Shown: one piece after another, positions 26,101 to 34,958 of the stretch
Layout: each line of letters opens with the position of its first letter
How positions within the stretch are numbered: the stretch's first letter is position 1
Assembly: GCF_008630915.1 (NCBI RefSeq)
Contig: NZ_CP043909.1
Coordinates: 2,170,001 to 2,234,000 of the forward strand
DNA length: 64,000 bases
Origin: Acinetobacter suaedae
Lineage (GTDB): Bacteria; Pseudomonadota; Gammaproteobacteria; Pseudomonadales; Moraxellaceae
Reading direction: 5' to 3'
Translations under genes and position numbers: made by a program
Notes under the pieces: generated by a model
The model's database searches: none
Seen by the model: only the letters and a program-made list of their open reading frames with translations
What the model was told of the DNA's origin: nothing

Positions 26101-26916
26101 TGCAAGCAAGATAATCAACTCAGCCTGCTGTTTTAGTAATTCCTGCTGTTGAGCAATAAAGTCTAGGAAAATTACCTGTGCGGTAGCAGAAAGTTTGGGT
26201 AAAACCTCTTGAAGCTGCTGAGCATGTTCAGTAAAAAATTGAATACTATCATTCAATTTGAATAAAAGATCGAGTTCACCATAGTGGTAACTATTTACAC
26301 CACCCCGTTCAAATAAAGTCGCAATAAAGCTTTCAATATTATTTTCTGCTTCAGACAAATAAAGTTGCTTTAGCCCTGTAAGTGACCATGTCTCACGATG
26401 AGACTTTCTTTGTTTATCATCGAAATGTTGATGTTTAAAGCTGCTCAACAACCCATCAACCAAGATATAACCAAACCAGACCGGAGTTTGTTTAGAGAGC
26501 TGTGAATAATTCCTTTGCTGAGTCGCTGCCTCTAAAAACTTGCCATAGCGTACAATCTGTTCACTGTTTAAGGTCGAGAAAATATTGATATATAACTTAT
26601 AACGTGCATTTTGCGAGGCTTTACATAACTTTCTCTGCGTATGGGTCAAGTCAGTAGATGGCCAAAACCACCCATACGTTCCGGAGCTCCCCAGTAAAGC
26701 ACAAATTTGGTCTGTTGCTTGTTGCTTTAAGTTCAGTAAAAACTCTGGATTTTTTCCATTTACAATATAGTTTAGCGCTTGATTGGGTAAAGCTGCATCG
26801 ACTTCCGCTAAAGGCTCAACAATCGTATCGAGTAAAGCTAATGTTTCTGGTGCTACAGCATTTTGCTCTTGTGGATTAATCAACTGATTTACTTTATTCT
26901 TAATACTTTCAAACAT
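23128..26916 (-). CDS. yehI: DUF4132-domain protein, YehI/MolR-like
   Basis: 1262-aa protein. The N-terminal and middle parts are helical and carry HEAT-like repeats ('LTNGKQEIRVTAVEWLARLQHQAAVPALYDLL' region), and the C-terminal part is the DUF4132 domain ('RLIQGLVWLE', 'VHGVLISAEDAEAWQAHF'-like segment, 'GYQRASIEDGGSFDSYFK'). In E. coli yehI lies near the yehL-M-P-Q genes, and the same association here supports a common function. Possible role: scaffold or sensor for the MoxR/VWA pair (inference). ATG 26914-26916 with a GAGG box about 8 nt upstream is preferred over a start 24 nt earlier. It is the first gene of the five-gene unit. Confidence 0.82.
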   Translation of the reverse strand: MFESIKNKVNQLINPQEQNAVAPETLALLDTIVEPLAEVDAALPNQALNYIVNGKNPEFLLNLKQQATDQICALLGSSGTYGWFWPSTDLTHTQRKLCKASQNARYKLYINIFSTLNSEQIVRYGKFLEAATQQRNYSQLSKQTPVWFGYILVDGLLSSFKHQHFDDKQRKSHRETWSLTGLKQLYLSEAENNIESFIATLFERGGVNSYHYGELDLLFKLNDSIQFFTEHAQQLQEVLPKLSATAQVIFLDFIAQQQELLKQQAELIILLALSPSKTVREQATVLLTQLDEIESQQHLRHFLMSGDSKQRSYAADLLARLGEQNLEILQQAAENEKLKSVQSNIIAALQRLESLGKVVETDYALPEVEIIEAKEIPESFATVLQENYLALREKYRQVAEQEIEDNKAVEKGGYKSHWRQNNYRDFCKSYDKVENVGKLILGHLNGQKNYRSYIEEIANYQKKLQQLPEFSLIHAARLVLGHGNNDWMNWYQFFQFLDAKDWQSIELRQLAKVLIDVGLTEESSKRCIANEYLENYSGEELNTRICEDEQIIPFFLENIDFIAEALGLLPSKNKNQWRYYDPIKALALLQRFPQVPKPFIPRLLEFALGDSKRLRFNAQEVLRKLPDIHLRAIEALTNGKQEIRVTAVEWLARLQHQAAVPALYDLLKKEKKEVVIAAVLTALEQLGEDISIYLSPENLLKDAEKGLKGKIASSFTWFDLKHLPQVQWKDGSTVNPQIIRWWVILADKLKDPVPNALLQRYMELLNEKSQQALSLHLLQSFIYQDTRNPTLEEAMEFAAKEAPNRLQQYQIYWQDYGKKYPEYYGRYEHITLDEVVEEIKRERLAIYLGSAIKNKGMLALTFKTQGSIAVKLLQDYMKQHYQRRAQIEAMLSSFSVSDDPLMIQLLLSVSRRYRTASVQNLAKQLVEQIAERNHWSSDELADRTIPTAGLDDTGILTLEYGSRILTAYVDDKDKFVLKNEDGKIIKALPAARQGDDESLIKEAKSLFSSSKKEFKQVIDLQTQRLYEAMCSERTWSSVDWQEYLFAHPIMKRLIQGLVWLEISSEGTVLQSFRPSDDGSLLNLEDDEIELAQDSQIKVAHGVLISAEDAEAWQAHFKDYKVKFLFEQMTHQLPVFAAHAEIIEDRKGWLTDTFTLRGVITKLGYQRASIEDGGSFDSYFKPFSQIGLSAVIRFSGSYVPEENLAAVLYDLSFENKNVRSWRDSGMKLTDVPPVLLAETYADYLKVAEACSGFDPEWQKKTPW

Positions 26917-27127
26917 ATAACGTCCTCTTTCCTTCCCCAACTTGTACTTACTTTTTACTTTCCGATTTAAAAATCAGTTTTTCTTTCTTTTCAAAATTCT
27001 ATAACACTCCATAAGCATTCACCGAATATTTTTCCAATGTTTTGATTATAGAGCGTTACAAAATAAAAACGTGTCTAAAAAACCCATACTGCGACAAATA
27101 TTGTCGCTCAACTCTTTTTCCTCAAAA

Positions 27128-27155
27128 AAAATGGCTACTTTAAAGTAGCCATTTT
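27128..27155 (-). terminator. Intrinsic terminator of the ata-ompA operon
   Basis: Near-perfect palindrome aaaatggctacttta / taaagtagccatttt followed on the minus strand by a run of eight T, 15 nt after the stop of the OmpA-family gene. Confidence 0.88.
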
Positions 27156-27169
27156 GTCTTTAGACCGCA

Positions 27170-27961
27170 TTACCAACTAATATTTACTCGTCTATTCGGT
27201 GCCAAACAACCAACAAGTTTAGCGTTGGCTTTGCTGCCTGCACATTGTTGATATAGGTCAGTCTGGCTATTTGCCTGAATCTGAATACGGTTTGCATCAA
27301 CACCTTCATTTACCAGCAACTTCGCTACTGTATTGGCACGTTGTGCGGATAATTGATGATTATACGCAAATTTACCCAATGGATCCGCAAAGCCTGCAAC
27401 AAGAATTGGACCTGTTGAATTGCTTTGTTTAATACGTTGTGCAATTGCTGATACTGAAGCCGAACCCTGTTCAATTGCATTGGCATTAAAGCGGTCAAAG
27501 GCAAAGAATACGCTACCAGAACGTGCAGTATTTACGTTTGCATCGCTCGGCACCTGATTATTTGCACCCCAAGCCATTAAACCTTCACATGCTTCACCTT
27601 TCCAAGATAATCTTTCTGATAGATATTTTTTATCAAAATCGACACGGAGTTGGCAACGTAAATAGTCTTGGCTATTCGGCTGGCGGATGTCCAGTACATA
27701 ATTCCAAGTCTTCACAAAGAATACACCCTCACTAAATTGAGGATTGCCCAATAAGTGACGGATCTGGTCTTTGGTTAAACCTGTATCTAAACGCGCAACG
27801 TCATCATATTCATAACGCTTTACTTGTTTTAAATAACTCTTTTCAACCGCAGGAAACTTGATTTCTTCTTGTTGAACAGGAGCTGTATTTTCATCTGCAT
27901 AAGTCGCTACTGAGAAACCAGCAAGAGCTGCTACTGCTAAGCATTGAATCGTTTTTTTCAT
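27170..27961 (-). CDS. OmpA-family protein with BamE-like N-terminal domain
   Basis: 263-aa exported protein: signal peptide ending 'VATYA|DENT', an N-terminal SmpA/BamE-like segment ('[24 protein letters not shown]', 'TWNYVLDIR', residues about 55-130) and a C-terminal OmpA/MotB peptidoglycan-binding domain ('[31 protein letters not shown]', 'NRRVNI'). It lies 57 bp downstream of the trimeric autotransporter, the same arrangement as the OmpA-like gene beside ata in A. baumannii. It probably helps assemble or anchor the adhesin at the outer membrane/peptidoglycan; that is inference from pairing. Confidence 0.85.
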   Translation of the reverse strand: MKKTIQCLAVAALAGFSVATYADENTAPVQQEEIKFPAVEKSYLKQVKRYEYDDVARLDTGLTKDQIRHLLGNPQFSEGVFFVKTWNYVLDIRQPNSQDYLRCQLRVDFDKKYLSERLSWKGEACEGLMAWGANNQVPSDANVNTARSGSVFFAFDRFNANAIEQGSASVSAIAQRIKQSNSTGPILVAGFADPLGKFAYNHQLSAQRANTVAKLLVNEGVDANRIQIQANSQTDLYQQCAGSKANAKLVGCLAPNRRVNISW

Positions 27962-27989
27962 TTCATTACTCTCTTCATATGTTGAGTAA

Positions 27990-28007
27990 GGAGAGCGTGT
28001 GCTCTCC
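27990..28007 (-). promoter_or_regulatory. Stem-loop in the ata-ompA intergenic gap
   Basis: Perfect hairpin ggagagc-GTGT-gctctcc immediately after the adhesin stop, without a T-run. It could stabilise the upstream message end or reduce read-through into the ompA-like gene. Confidence 0.45.
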
Positions 28008-28018
28008 CCGCCAGTTTC

Positions 28019-31000
28019 TTAGTTGATTACACCACTTACACCAATACGTACACTTGGCTCACCTTGTGATGCAGCTGCAACACCACCGGTAATTGACCAG
28101 CGACCATTATCCGAAGTTTTACGTAAGGTGACGCCGACTGCATTTTCACCGCCATGGTAAGCAGCACCCGCAGCATAGGTATATTTACCTGCAACAAATG
28201 GGGCTGCTTCCAATGCCATTGCTGCTGCAATACCTGCATTGGCTTTTTTCTCTACGCTATCAATACGCTGGTTTGTGTCGTAGAAGGCTTGTTGTAACTG
28301 GTCACCGAGGTTGGTAATACGGTTACCCAATTCCTGATTTGACTGGTTTAAAGTACCAATCGCATCATGGATATTGTCTTTTCCTGTACCACCAACGTTC
28401 TTGGTTTTGATGGTTCCATCCGGATTTACCGTAGTGTTACCACCGATGCTGTTCTTGATGCTGTCAGAGATATTATGGATCTGACCACCATTCACCGCAT
28501 CTTTAGAACCTTTTGCAATGGTCCCGTTATCTACACCCTTAACAACACGGTCGCCATCTTTACCTGCCATATTGACACTCTTACCACCAGTGTCTTTACC
28601 AACCGTGATTTCACCTTTCGGATCCTGTTGCTGAACAAGACCAGACTTACCATTGTTGATGTTGTTGATATTGTTCTGGATGTTCTGGATGTCATTGGTG
28701 TTCTTGTCAACATTCTGTTTAACATCCCACAATTGACCACCATTCACCGCATCTTTAGAACCTTGCTCAACCTTACCATCAGCAACATTCTTCAAGTTAG
28801 TGCCCTTATCGCCACCACCTAAAGTCACTGAGTTTTTATCAACATTGCCATCTTTGTCTTTGTCATACTTCACAGCATTATCAGACAAATCACCAATCTC
28901 TTTACCGATTTGGTCTTTAACATCATTGATTTGCTTGTCCAGCTGACCTTTATTCACAGCATCTTTCGCATCGACACCGTCAGCAACATTGGTAATTTTC
29001 TTACCACCAGCATCAACACCATTAATGGTGATACTTGGACCTCCTTTAATTACCAGGCCATTATTGTTCAACACTGTATTGCCCGTGGTAATGCTGTCGA
29101 ATTTCGCATCTTTCAACAATTCAATCTTGATGCCGTCTTTAGTGGTACGGGTAATCACATTTTCACCGCTGGTCTTGTCTTCTGCTGTTGCTGCATCAGC
29201 GCCACCTACGATGTTTAACTTGTCACCCAACTTACGGTGTACATCTTTACCCACATTGCCTGCAAAGTTCAGACCTTTGTTGGTCAGGTCATTTACACCA
29301 TTGGTAACTTTGTCATCAACTGACTTGATTGCATCATTGATGTTGTTTTTGCCTGTTCCACCAATGTTATTCGTCGTGATGCTACCATCCGGATTAACCG
29401 TGGTGTTACCACCAATGCTGTTCTTGATGCTGTCAGAAATATGCTTGATCTGACCGCCATTCACCGCATCTTTAGAACCTTGAGCAATTGAACCATCAGC
29501 AACATTGCTAATGACCTTGTTACCTGCATTGATGCCGTCTTTAGTGATGCTTGGGCCATCTTTGATGGTCAAGCCATTGTTGTTCAATACGCTGTCGCCA
29601 GTCGTTACGCTGTCTAAAGTCAGGTCTTTCTTGGTCGATACTTCGTAGTTCGTACTGCCATCTTTATTGGTCGTTTCTTTAACAACAATGTTGTCGCCTT
29701 CAGTCACTGTGGTTTTCGCTTTGGTTGCAGCGTCTTTTACATTGCTGATTGCATCGTTGATGTTGTTTTTACCTGTACCACCAATGTTATTCGTCGTGAT
29801 GCTACCGTCCGGATTTACCGTGGTGTTGCCACCAATACTGTTCCTGATGCTGTCAGAAATATGCTTGATCTGACCACCATTTACCGCATCTTTAGAACCC
29901 TTGGCAATTGAACCGTCAGCAACGTTAGTAATGACTTTGTTACCCGCATTGATACCATCTTTAGTAATGCTTGCACCATCTTTGATGGTTAAGCCGTTGT
30001 TGTTCAATACGCTGTCGCCAGTCGTTACGCTGTCGAACTTCGCATCTTTCAACAATTCAATCTTGATGCCGTCTTTAGTGGTACGGGTAATCACATTTTC
30101 ACCGCTGGTCTTGTCTTCTGCTGTTGCTGCATCAGCGCCACCTACGATGTTTAACTTGTCACCCAACTTACGGTGTACATCTTTACCCACATTGCCTGCA
30201 AAGTTCAGACCTTTGTTGGTCAGGTCATTTACACCATTGGTAACTTTGTCATCAACTGACTTGATTGCATCATTGATGTTGTTTTTGCCTGTTCCACCAA
30301 TGTTATTCGTCGTGATGCTACCATCCGGATTAACCGTGGTGTTACCACCAATGCTGTTCTTGATGCTGTCAGAAATATGCTTGATCTGACCGCCATTCAC
30401 CGCATCTTTAGAACCTTTGGCAATTGAACCGTCAGCAACATTGCTAATGACTTTATTACCTGCATTGATGCCATCTTTAGTGATGCTTGGACCATCTTTG
30501 ATGGTCAGGCCATTGTTGTTCAATACGCTGTCGCCAGTAGTGATGCTGTCGAACTTCGCGTCTTTCAACAATTCAATCTTTATACCATCTTTAGTGGTAC
30601 GGGTAATGACATTTTCACCACTGGTCTTGTCTTCTGCTGTTGCTGCATCAGCACCACCCACGATGTTTAACTTGTCACCCAACTTACGGTGTACATCTTT
30701 GCCTGCATTGCCTGCAAAGTTCAAACCTTTATTGGTGAGGTCATTTACACCATTAGTAACCTTGTCATCAACTGACTTGATCGCATCATTGATGTTGTTT
30801 TTGCCTGTACCACCAATGTTATTCGTCGTGATGCTACCGTCCGGATTCACCGTGGTGTTACCACCAATGCTGTTCTTGATGCTGTCAGAAATATGCTTGA
30901 TCTGACCGCCATTCACCGCATCTTTAGAACCCTTAGCAATTGAACCGTCAGCAACATTAGTAATGACTTTATTACCTGCATTGATGCCGTCTTTAGTGAT

Positions 31001-33772
31001 GCTTGGGCCATCTTTGATGGTTAAGCCGTTGTTGTTCAATACACTGTCGCCCGTGGTAATGCTGTCGAACTTCGCATCTTTCAACAATTCAATCTTTATA
31101 CCATCTTTAGTGGTACGGGTAATCACGTTTTCACCGCTGGTCTTGTCTTCTGCTGTTGCTGCATCAGCGCTACCTACGATGTTTAACTTGTCACCCAACT
31201 TACGGTGTACATCTTTACCCGCATTGCCTGCAAAGTTCAGACCTTTGTTTTCCAGCTCAGTCTTCGTATTGTCGATCTTACTGTTTAACTCAGTCTTGGT
31301 GTTATTGATCGTGTTGTTTAACTCAGTTTTGGTATCGGTAATCTGAGTCGTTAACTGATCTTTAGTGTCATTCAACTTATTGTTGGTATCTGTGATACGG
31401 TTAGCCAAGTCTTTCTTGGCATCATTCAAATTTTTATTGGTATCTGCAATTTGATTGCCCAAATCAGTTTTGGTGTTATCAATTTTCTGATCTAGATTGG
31501 TAATGTTTTTCGCATTTTGATTCACACGAGTATCAACATTCTTGAGCTGACGTACAGTCACTGCATCTGAATCAGCAGAACCATCTTCAACATTAGTAAT
31601 ACGACGCTCTTTTCCAGCTGAACCTACTGACACAACACCATTAGACATTGATGCATCACGGTTGGTCAGGAAAGAATTACCTGTTGCTTGAGTTGCAACA
31701 GCATCTTGACCTAATGCCACACTATTTTCCGCTTCAACACGACTGCGAGCACCTAATGCCACACCACCAGTAACCATTGATCGGGCGTCTTGTCCGACTG
31801 CAACAGCATTTTCCTGATCAGCAACGGCTCCACCACCAATCGCAGCAGAATTTTTACCTGTAGCTTGAGCACCACTACCGATTGCAGCTGCACCATCTCC
31901 TGTTGCCTTTGCACCTTGACCAGGTTTATTGCCCGAACCAATTGCTGTTGAGTTAGTCCCAGAAGCAACTGAGTTAATACCCATGGCTGATGCACCATCA
32001 CCTGTAGCCTGAGCCACAGCGCCAAAAGCAGCAGCGCCTTTTCCAGAAGCATTTGCCATAACACCAAATGCCGATGATGCATCACCAGTTGCTTTAGATG
32101 TCATACCAAAAGCCGAAGAAAATGCCCCTGTACCAACCGCTTGAACACCTACAGCAGTTGAACCATGATTTGCTTCTGTTGTTGGATAGTGTCCGGCCTT
32201 CAGCACACCACCTGTAATTTCAGTATAGGTTTTACTCAACTCAGCATCTTGGGCAATTTTATCAACATCATCTCCACCAATTGCAACTGATGAATTACCA
32301 CGAGCGATTACATCAGCACCAATCGCAACTGATTGATCACCAATCGCTTTAGTTTGGTCACCAATCGCAACTGATTGATTGCTGTAACCAGGTACAACAC
32401 CTTCTGCACCTCTAGTAGACGCATTGCGACCAATCGCAACGTCCCCACGACCAACCGTTTCACTACTACTACCCATTGAAATGGCACCAGAACCAACGGC
32501 TTGAGCATTACCACCTATTGCCATCGAATCACGACTAGAAGCTTTAGTGTTTACACCGACGGCTATTGAGTTTCTTCCTGTTGCACCGTCATTTTCAAAG
32601 TTGCCACCTTGCTGTCCATTATCATTGATACTGACATAATGAGTACGAGCTGCTTTTAGCTGACGTACCGTTGCTGCATCTGAATCTGCTGCACCATCAG
32701 CAACATTTTGAATACGACGTTCAGCGCCAGCACTACCCACAGATAACACACCTTTCGGCGCGACTTGATTCGTAAGAAAGCTTTCACCCGTTGCTTGTGT
32801 CGCTTTTGAGTCTTTGCCTAAAGCAATACTATTTTCTGCATCTGAACGTGCCCCTTTACCAACTGCAACACCACCTTCAAAAGTTGCTTCTGCTTGATCT
32901 CCAATCACAACTGCATGGTCTTTATTCGCTTTTGCACCTGTACCAATTGCAACTGACTTCTTGCCAGTTGATTCAGAGAAAGCCCCGATTGCCAAAGCAT
33001 TTTCCTGAGTTGCAACTGCACCGCCCCCAAATGCAATCGAATCTTTACCTGTTGCTTTTGTTGCCATTTTCGGTTGATATGCGGCCCCTGCCTGACCTGC
33101 AACTTCCTCAGCACTATCAATATCAGGAGAACCAATTGCAATTGAACGATAACCTTCTGCAGTTGCAGAGTGACCAATTGCTAGAGACCCTTTACCTGTT
33201 GCAGCCGCTACATTACCAATTGCTTGAGAAAAATCTCCTTTAGCAGCAGATTGACGACCAATTGCTAGAGCTGTATTTCCAGAAGATAAAGCAGCCGTAC
33301 CGATTGCCACGCCAGAGATATTTTGTGTTGTTGCATATGAACCAATAGCCGTTCCTAAGCTTTTCTCTACACTAGCGCCAGTACCTATGCTTACAGCTCC
33401 GCCCTGCTTCAAATTGCCTTCAAAAGCACCCTTTGAGTTATTATAAGGATTTTGGCGATTTGCAATATTTGCAGCAGTCGAGTCCAATGTCTTAGCACCA
33501 CAGCCTAATGCAATATCTTTAGCATTTGCTGTATTTGCGGTTCCTTCCCGACACATCATATTCGAACCTGAAATGGATGTACCTCTGCCCACTCCACCAT
33601 CAATATTAGTCGCCGCAAAAGCTGCTGGAGAAAAACTAACGACTCCCAATAAAACACTCGCTGATAAGTTAAAAGTTTTTGATTTGGTTTTTGTTCTGCT
33701 TTTGGCAATTTCTGAAGTTGCAACCCACGCACCAATTGATGCATTCCAAACCACTTTAAACACTTTATTCAT
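28019..33772 (-). CDS. ata: Trimeric autotransporter adhesin, Ata/YadA-like
   Basis: 1917-aa surface adhesin (type Vc secretion). Layout: extended signal peptide of the ESPR type ([21 protein letters not shown]..., cleavage near 53); YadA-like head of left-handed roll repeats ('[10 protein letters not shown]' type); a neck near residue 330 ('[28 protein letters not shown]'); a second head about 380-690; a second neck near 700; a short right-handed coiled coil about 735-845 built from 'TDTKTELN'-like repeats; a stalk of long, nearly identical repeats about 840-1605; further stalk; and a C-terminal YadA beta-barrel anchor (last ~100 residues, '[24 protein letters not shown]'). Likely binds host matrix and drives biofilm, as known for Ata. 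In operon with the downstream OmpA-family gene. Confidence 0.93.
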   Translation of the reverse strand: MNKVFKVVWNASIGAWVATSEIAKSRTKTKSKTFNLSASVLLGVVSFSPAAFAATNIDGGVGRGTSISGSNMMCREGTANTANAKDIALGCGAKTLDSTAANIANRQNPYNNSKGAFEGNLKQGGAVSIGTGASVEKSLGTAIGSYATTQNISGVAIGTAALSSGNTALAIGRQSAAKGDFSQAIGNVAAATGKGSLAIGHSATAEGYRSIAIGSPDIDSAEEVAGQAGAAYQPKMATKATGKDSIAFGGGAVATQENALAIGAFSESTGKKSVAIGTGAKANKDHAVVIGDQAEATFEGGVAVGKGARSDAENSIALGKDSKATQATGESFLTNQVAPKGVLSVGSAGAERRIQNVADGAADSDAATVRQLKAARTHYVSINDNGQQGGNFENDGATGRNSIAVGVNTKASSRDSMAIGGNAQAVGSGAISMGSSSETVGRGDVAIGRNASTRGAEGVVPGYSNQSVAIGDQTKAIGDQSVAIGADVIARGNSSVAIGGDDVDKIAQDAELSKTYTEITGGVLKAGHYPTTEANHGSTAVGVQAVGTGAFSSAFGMTSKATGDASSAFGVMANASGKGAAAFGAVAQATGDGASAMGINSVASGTNSTAIGSGNKPGQGAKATGDGAAAIGSGAQATGKNSAAIGGGAVADQENAVAVGQDARSMVTGGVALGARSRVEAENSVALGQDAVATQATGNSFLTNRDASMSNGVVSVGSAGKERRITNVEDGSADSDAVTVRQLKNVDTRVNQNAKNITNLDQKIDNTKTDLGNQIADTNKNLNDAKKDLANRITDTNNKLNDTKDQLTTQITDTKTELNNTINNTKTELNSKIDNTKTELENKGLNFAGNAGKDVHRKLGDKLNIVGSADAATAEDKTSGENVITRTTKDGIKIELLKDAKFDSITTGDSVLNNNGLTIKDGPSITKDGINAGNKVITNVADGSIAKGSKDAVNGGQIKHISDSIKNSIGGNTTVNPDGSITTNNIGGTGKNNINDAIKSVDDKVTNGVNDLTNKGLNFAGNAGKDVHRKLGDKLNIVGGADAATAEDKTSGENVITRTTKDGIKIELLKDAKFDSITTGDSVLNNNGLTIKDGPSITKDGINAGNKVISNVADGSIAKGSKDAVNGGQIKHISDSIKNSIGGNTTVNPDGSITTNNIGGTGKNNINDAIKSVDDKVTNGVNDLTNKGLNFAGNVGKDVHRKLGDKLNIVGGADAATAEDKTSGENVITRTTKDGIKIELLKDAKFDSVTTGDSVLNNNGLTIKDGASITKDGINAGNKVITNVADGSIAKGSKDAVNGGQIKHISDSIRNSIGGNTTVNPDGSITTNNIGGTGKNNINDAISNVKDAATKAKTTVTEGDNIVVKETTNKDGSTNYEVSTKKDLTLDSVTTGDSVLNNNGLTIKDGPSITKDGINAGNKVISNVADGSIAQGSKDAVNGGQIKHISDSIKNSIGGNTTVNPDGSITTNNIGGTGKNNINDAIKSVDDKVTNGVNDLTNKGLNFAGNVGKDVHRKLGDKLNIVGGADAATAEDKTSGENVITRTTKDGIKIELLKDAKFDSITTGNTVLNNNGLVIKGGPSITINGVDAGGKKITNVADGVDAKDAVNKGQLDKQINDVKDQIGKEIGDLSDNAVKYDKDKDGNVDKNSVTLGGGDKGTNLKNVADGKVEQGSKDAVNGGQLWDVKQNVDKNTNDIQNIQNNINNINNGKSGLVQQQDPKGEITVGKDTGGKSVNMAGKDGDRVVKGVDNGTIAKGSKDAVNGGQIHNISDSIKNSIGGNTTVNPDGTIKTKNVGGTGKDNIHDAIGTLNQSNQELGNRITNLGDQLQQAFYDTNQRIDSVEKKANAGIAAAMALEAAPFVAGKYTYAAGAAYHGGENAVGVTLRKTSDNGRWSITGGVAAASQGEPSVRIGVSGVIN
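28960..31250 (-). repeat. Long near-identical stalk repeats in the trimeric autotransporter gene
   Basis: A 172-codon (516-bp) unit starting 'NKGLNFAGN' and containing '[13 protein letters not shown]', '[24 protein letters not shown]' and '[19 protein letters not shown]' recurs with very few differences. Unit starts lie near 31240, 30720, 30205 and 29265. The third spacing (about 939 bp) contains a shorter partial unit with a unique insert ('[19 protein letters not shown]'). Such DNA repeats recombine and change stalk length. Confidence 0.88.
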
Positions 33773-34226
33773 AAAACTTCTCAGACGATTTTTACAGTTA
33801 TTGAGAGACTAAAAATGTGAAATCACATTTTTTCTCAAATGCCGGTTAAAAAAGATCGCGAATGCTAATGAAATAATCTAAAGAGGTAAATGAATCCCCC
33901 AAAAACCAAGAGCAAAAATGAGACATATTTCTCATATTTAAAAAATAAATAAGAAACTAAAATACTAATAAATATTGATAAAAAATTAAAATGTTTAGTT
34001 TTGTACACTTTAAGTAAAAGATATAAAATTCAACTAATTTTAGAATGATAACTCTATATAAAATAAGCATAAATGAACAAAAAACATACTAAGTATGATG
34101 ATTTTTAATTTTGATCGTGTATGAAAACTTTTTGCTATTTTCTTTTTCTCAAGTAAAAAATATTGATAAAGAATTAAGATACTAAATCAGTTATGATTTA
34201 TCCATCAAAACGAATTTCTCAGCAGC
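33773..34226. other. AT-rich divergent promoter region, no gene seen
   Basis: 454 bp between the divergent starts of ata and fthC, strongly AT-rich. It must hold the ata promoter and probably the fthC promoter. I see no strong TTGACA/TATAAT pair, no RNA-like structure and no open frame with a ribosome-binding site. Confidence 0.4.
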
Positions 34227-34814
34227 ATGAGTCAAGAACTGAATACACTTAGAAGACAGCTCCGCCTAAGAAGAGGACAACTCTCTTTGTTTCAACAAAA
34301 ACAAGCTGAGCAACAAGTTCTCCATCAGTTTAGACGACTAAACTCATTTCATTCAGCGAAAAAAATTGGTCTTTACTTACATGCATTCGGTGAAATTCAT
34401 ACACAAAAACTTCTAGAACTGTGCTTCCAACACGGAAAACAAGTTTATCTTCCAATGATATGCAATATGAATCAAAAACTGGTTTGGGTAAAAATCAGCG
34501 CCAACCAATATAAAAACAAACGTTTTTCCCATCATCCTCTTGGTATGAAAGAACCCATGGCTGGACGTGGTCAATCGGTTTCAAATTTAGATCTACTCAT
34601 CATGCCATTACTTGCTTGTGATCACCTTGGTACAAGAATCGGCATGGGAGGTGGTTATTATGATCGAACTTTAGCTACAGCCCCACATCGGCCTTTTCGA
34701 CTTGGTTTAGCGCATACATTCCAATATTTGCACTTTCCCTTGTCACGCCAAAAATGGGATCAACCTTTAGATGCATTGATCACCCCAACGCAAAAATATT
34801 TTTTCAAACGCTAA
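34227..34814 (+). CDS. fthC: 5-formyltetrahydrofolate cyclo-ligase
   Basis: 195-aa cytoplasmic enzyme converting 5-formyl-THF to 5,10-methenyl-THF with ATP. Family motifs: N-terminal 'LRRQLRLRRGQLS', 'IGLYLHAFGEIHT', 'LLIMPLLACDHLGTRIGMGGGYYDRTL' (the ATP/folate-binding GxGGGYYD loop). The homologue (ygfA) normally follows 6S RNA in gammaproteobacteria; here it is about 23 kb away from ssrS. It is followed 144 bp later by lon on the same strand. Confidence 0.93.
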   Translation: MSQELNTLRRQLRLRRGQLSLFQQKQAEQQVLHQFRRLNSFHSAKKIGLYLHAFGEIHTQKLLELCFQHGKQVYLPMICNMNQKLVWVKISANQYKNKRFSHHPLGMKEPMAGRGQSVSNLDLLIMPLLACDHLGTRIGMGGGYYDRTLATAPHRPFRLGLAHTFQYLHFPLSRQKWDQPLDALITPTQKYFFKR

Positions 34815-34958
34815 ACACATCATCTTTATACAATTTCGCCCAAATCCCAACCAATTTAGTCTTTTTTTTATATTTTCTAGATAAAACCCCTTGTAATTTT
34901 TAAAATGCACATCACTATAAAAACATGGCAACACCGTTGTCACTCATTAGGAGTGCCC

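Noticed and set aside
28367..31346. Series of long open frames on the plus strand opposite the adhesin repeats
   Set aside because: They repeat at the same 516-bp period as the adhesin stalk, have no ribosome-binding sites and encode low-complexity hydrophobic sequence; they are antisense shadows.
28960..33600. Regularly spaced repeats that could suggest a CRISPR array
   Set aside because: The repeats are long, in frame, translated and belong to the head and stalk of the trimeric adhesin; there are no short direct repeats with unique spacers and no cas genes.
33773..34226. Possible small RNA or small gene in the ata-fthC gap
   Set aside because: AT-rich without a promoter-terminator pair or a frame with a ribosome-binding site.
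34905..34958. Longer lon start adding 18 residues
   Set aside because: The TAGGAG box sits just before ATG 34959, and the extension is not like known Lon N-termini.
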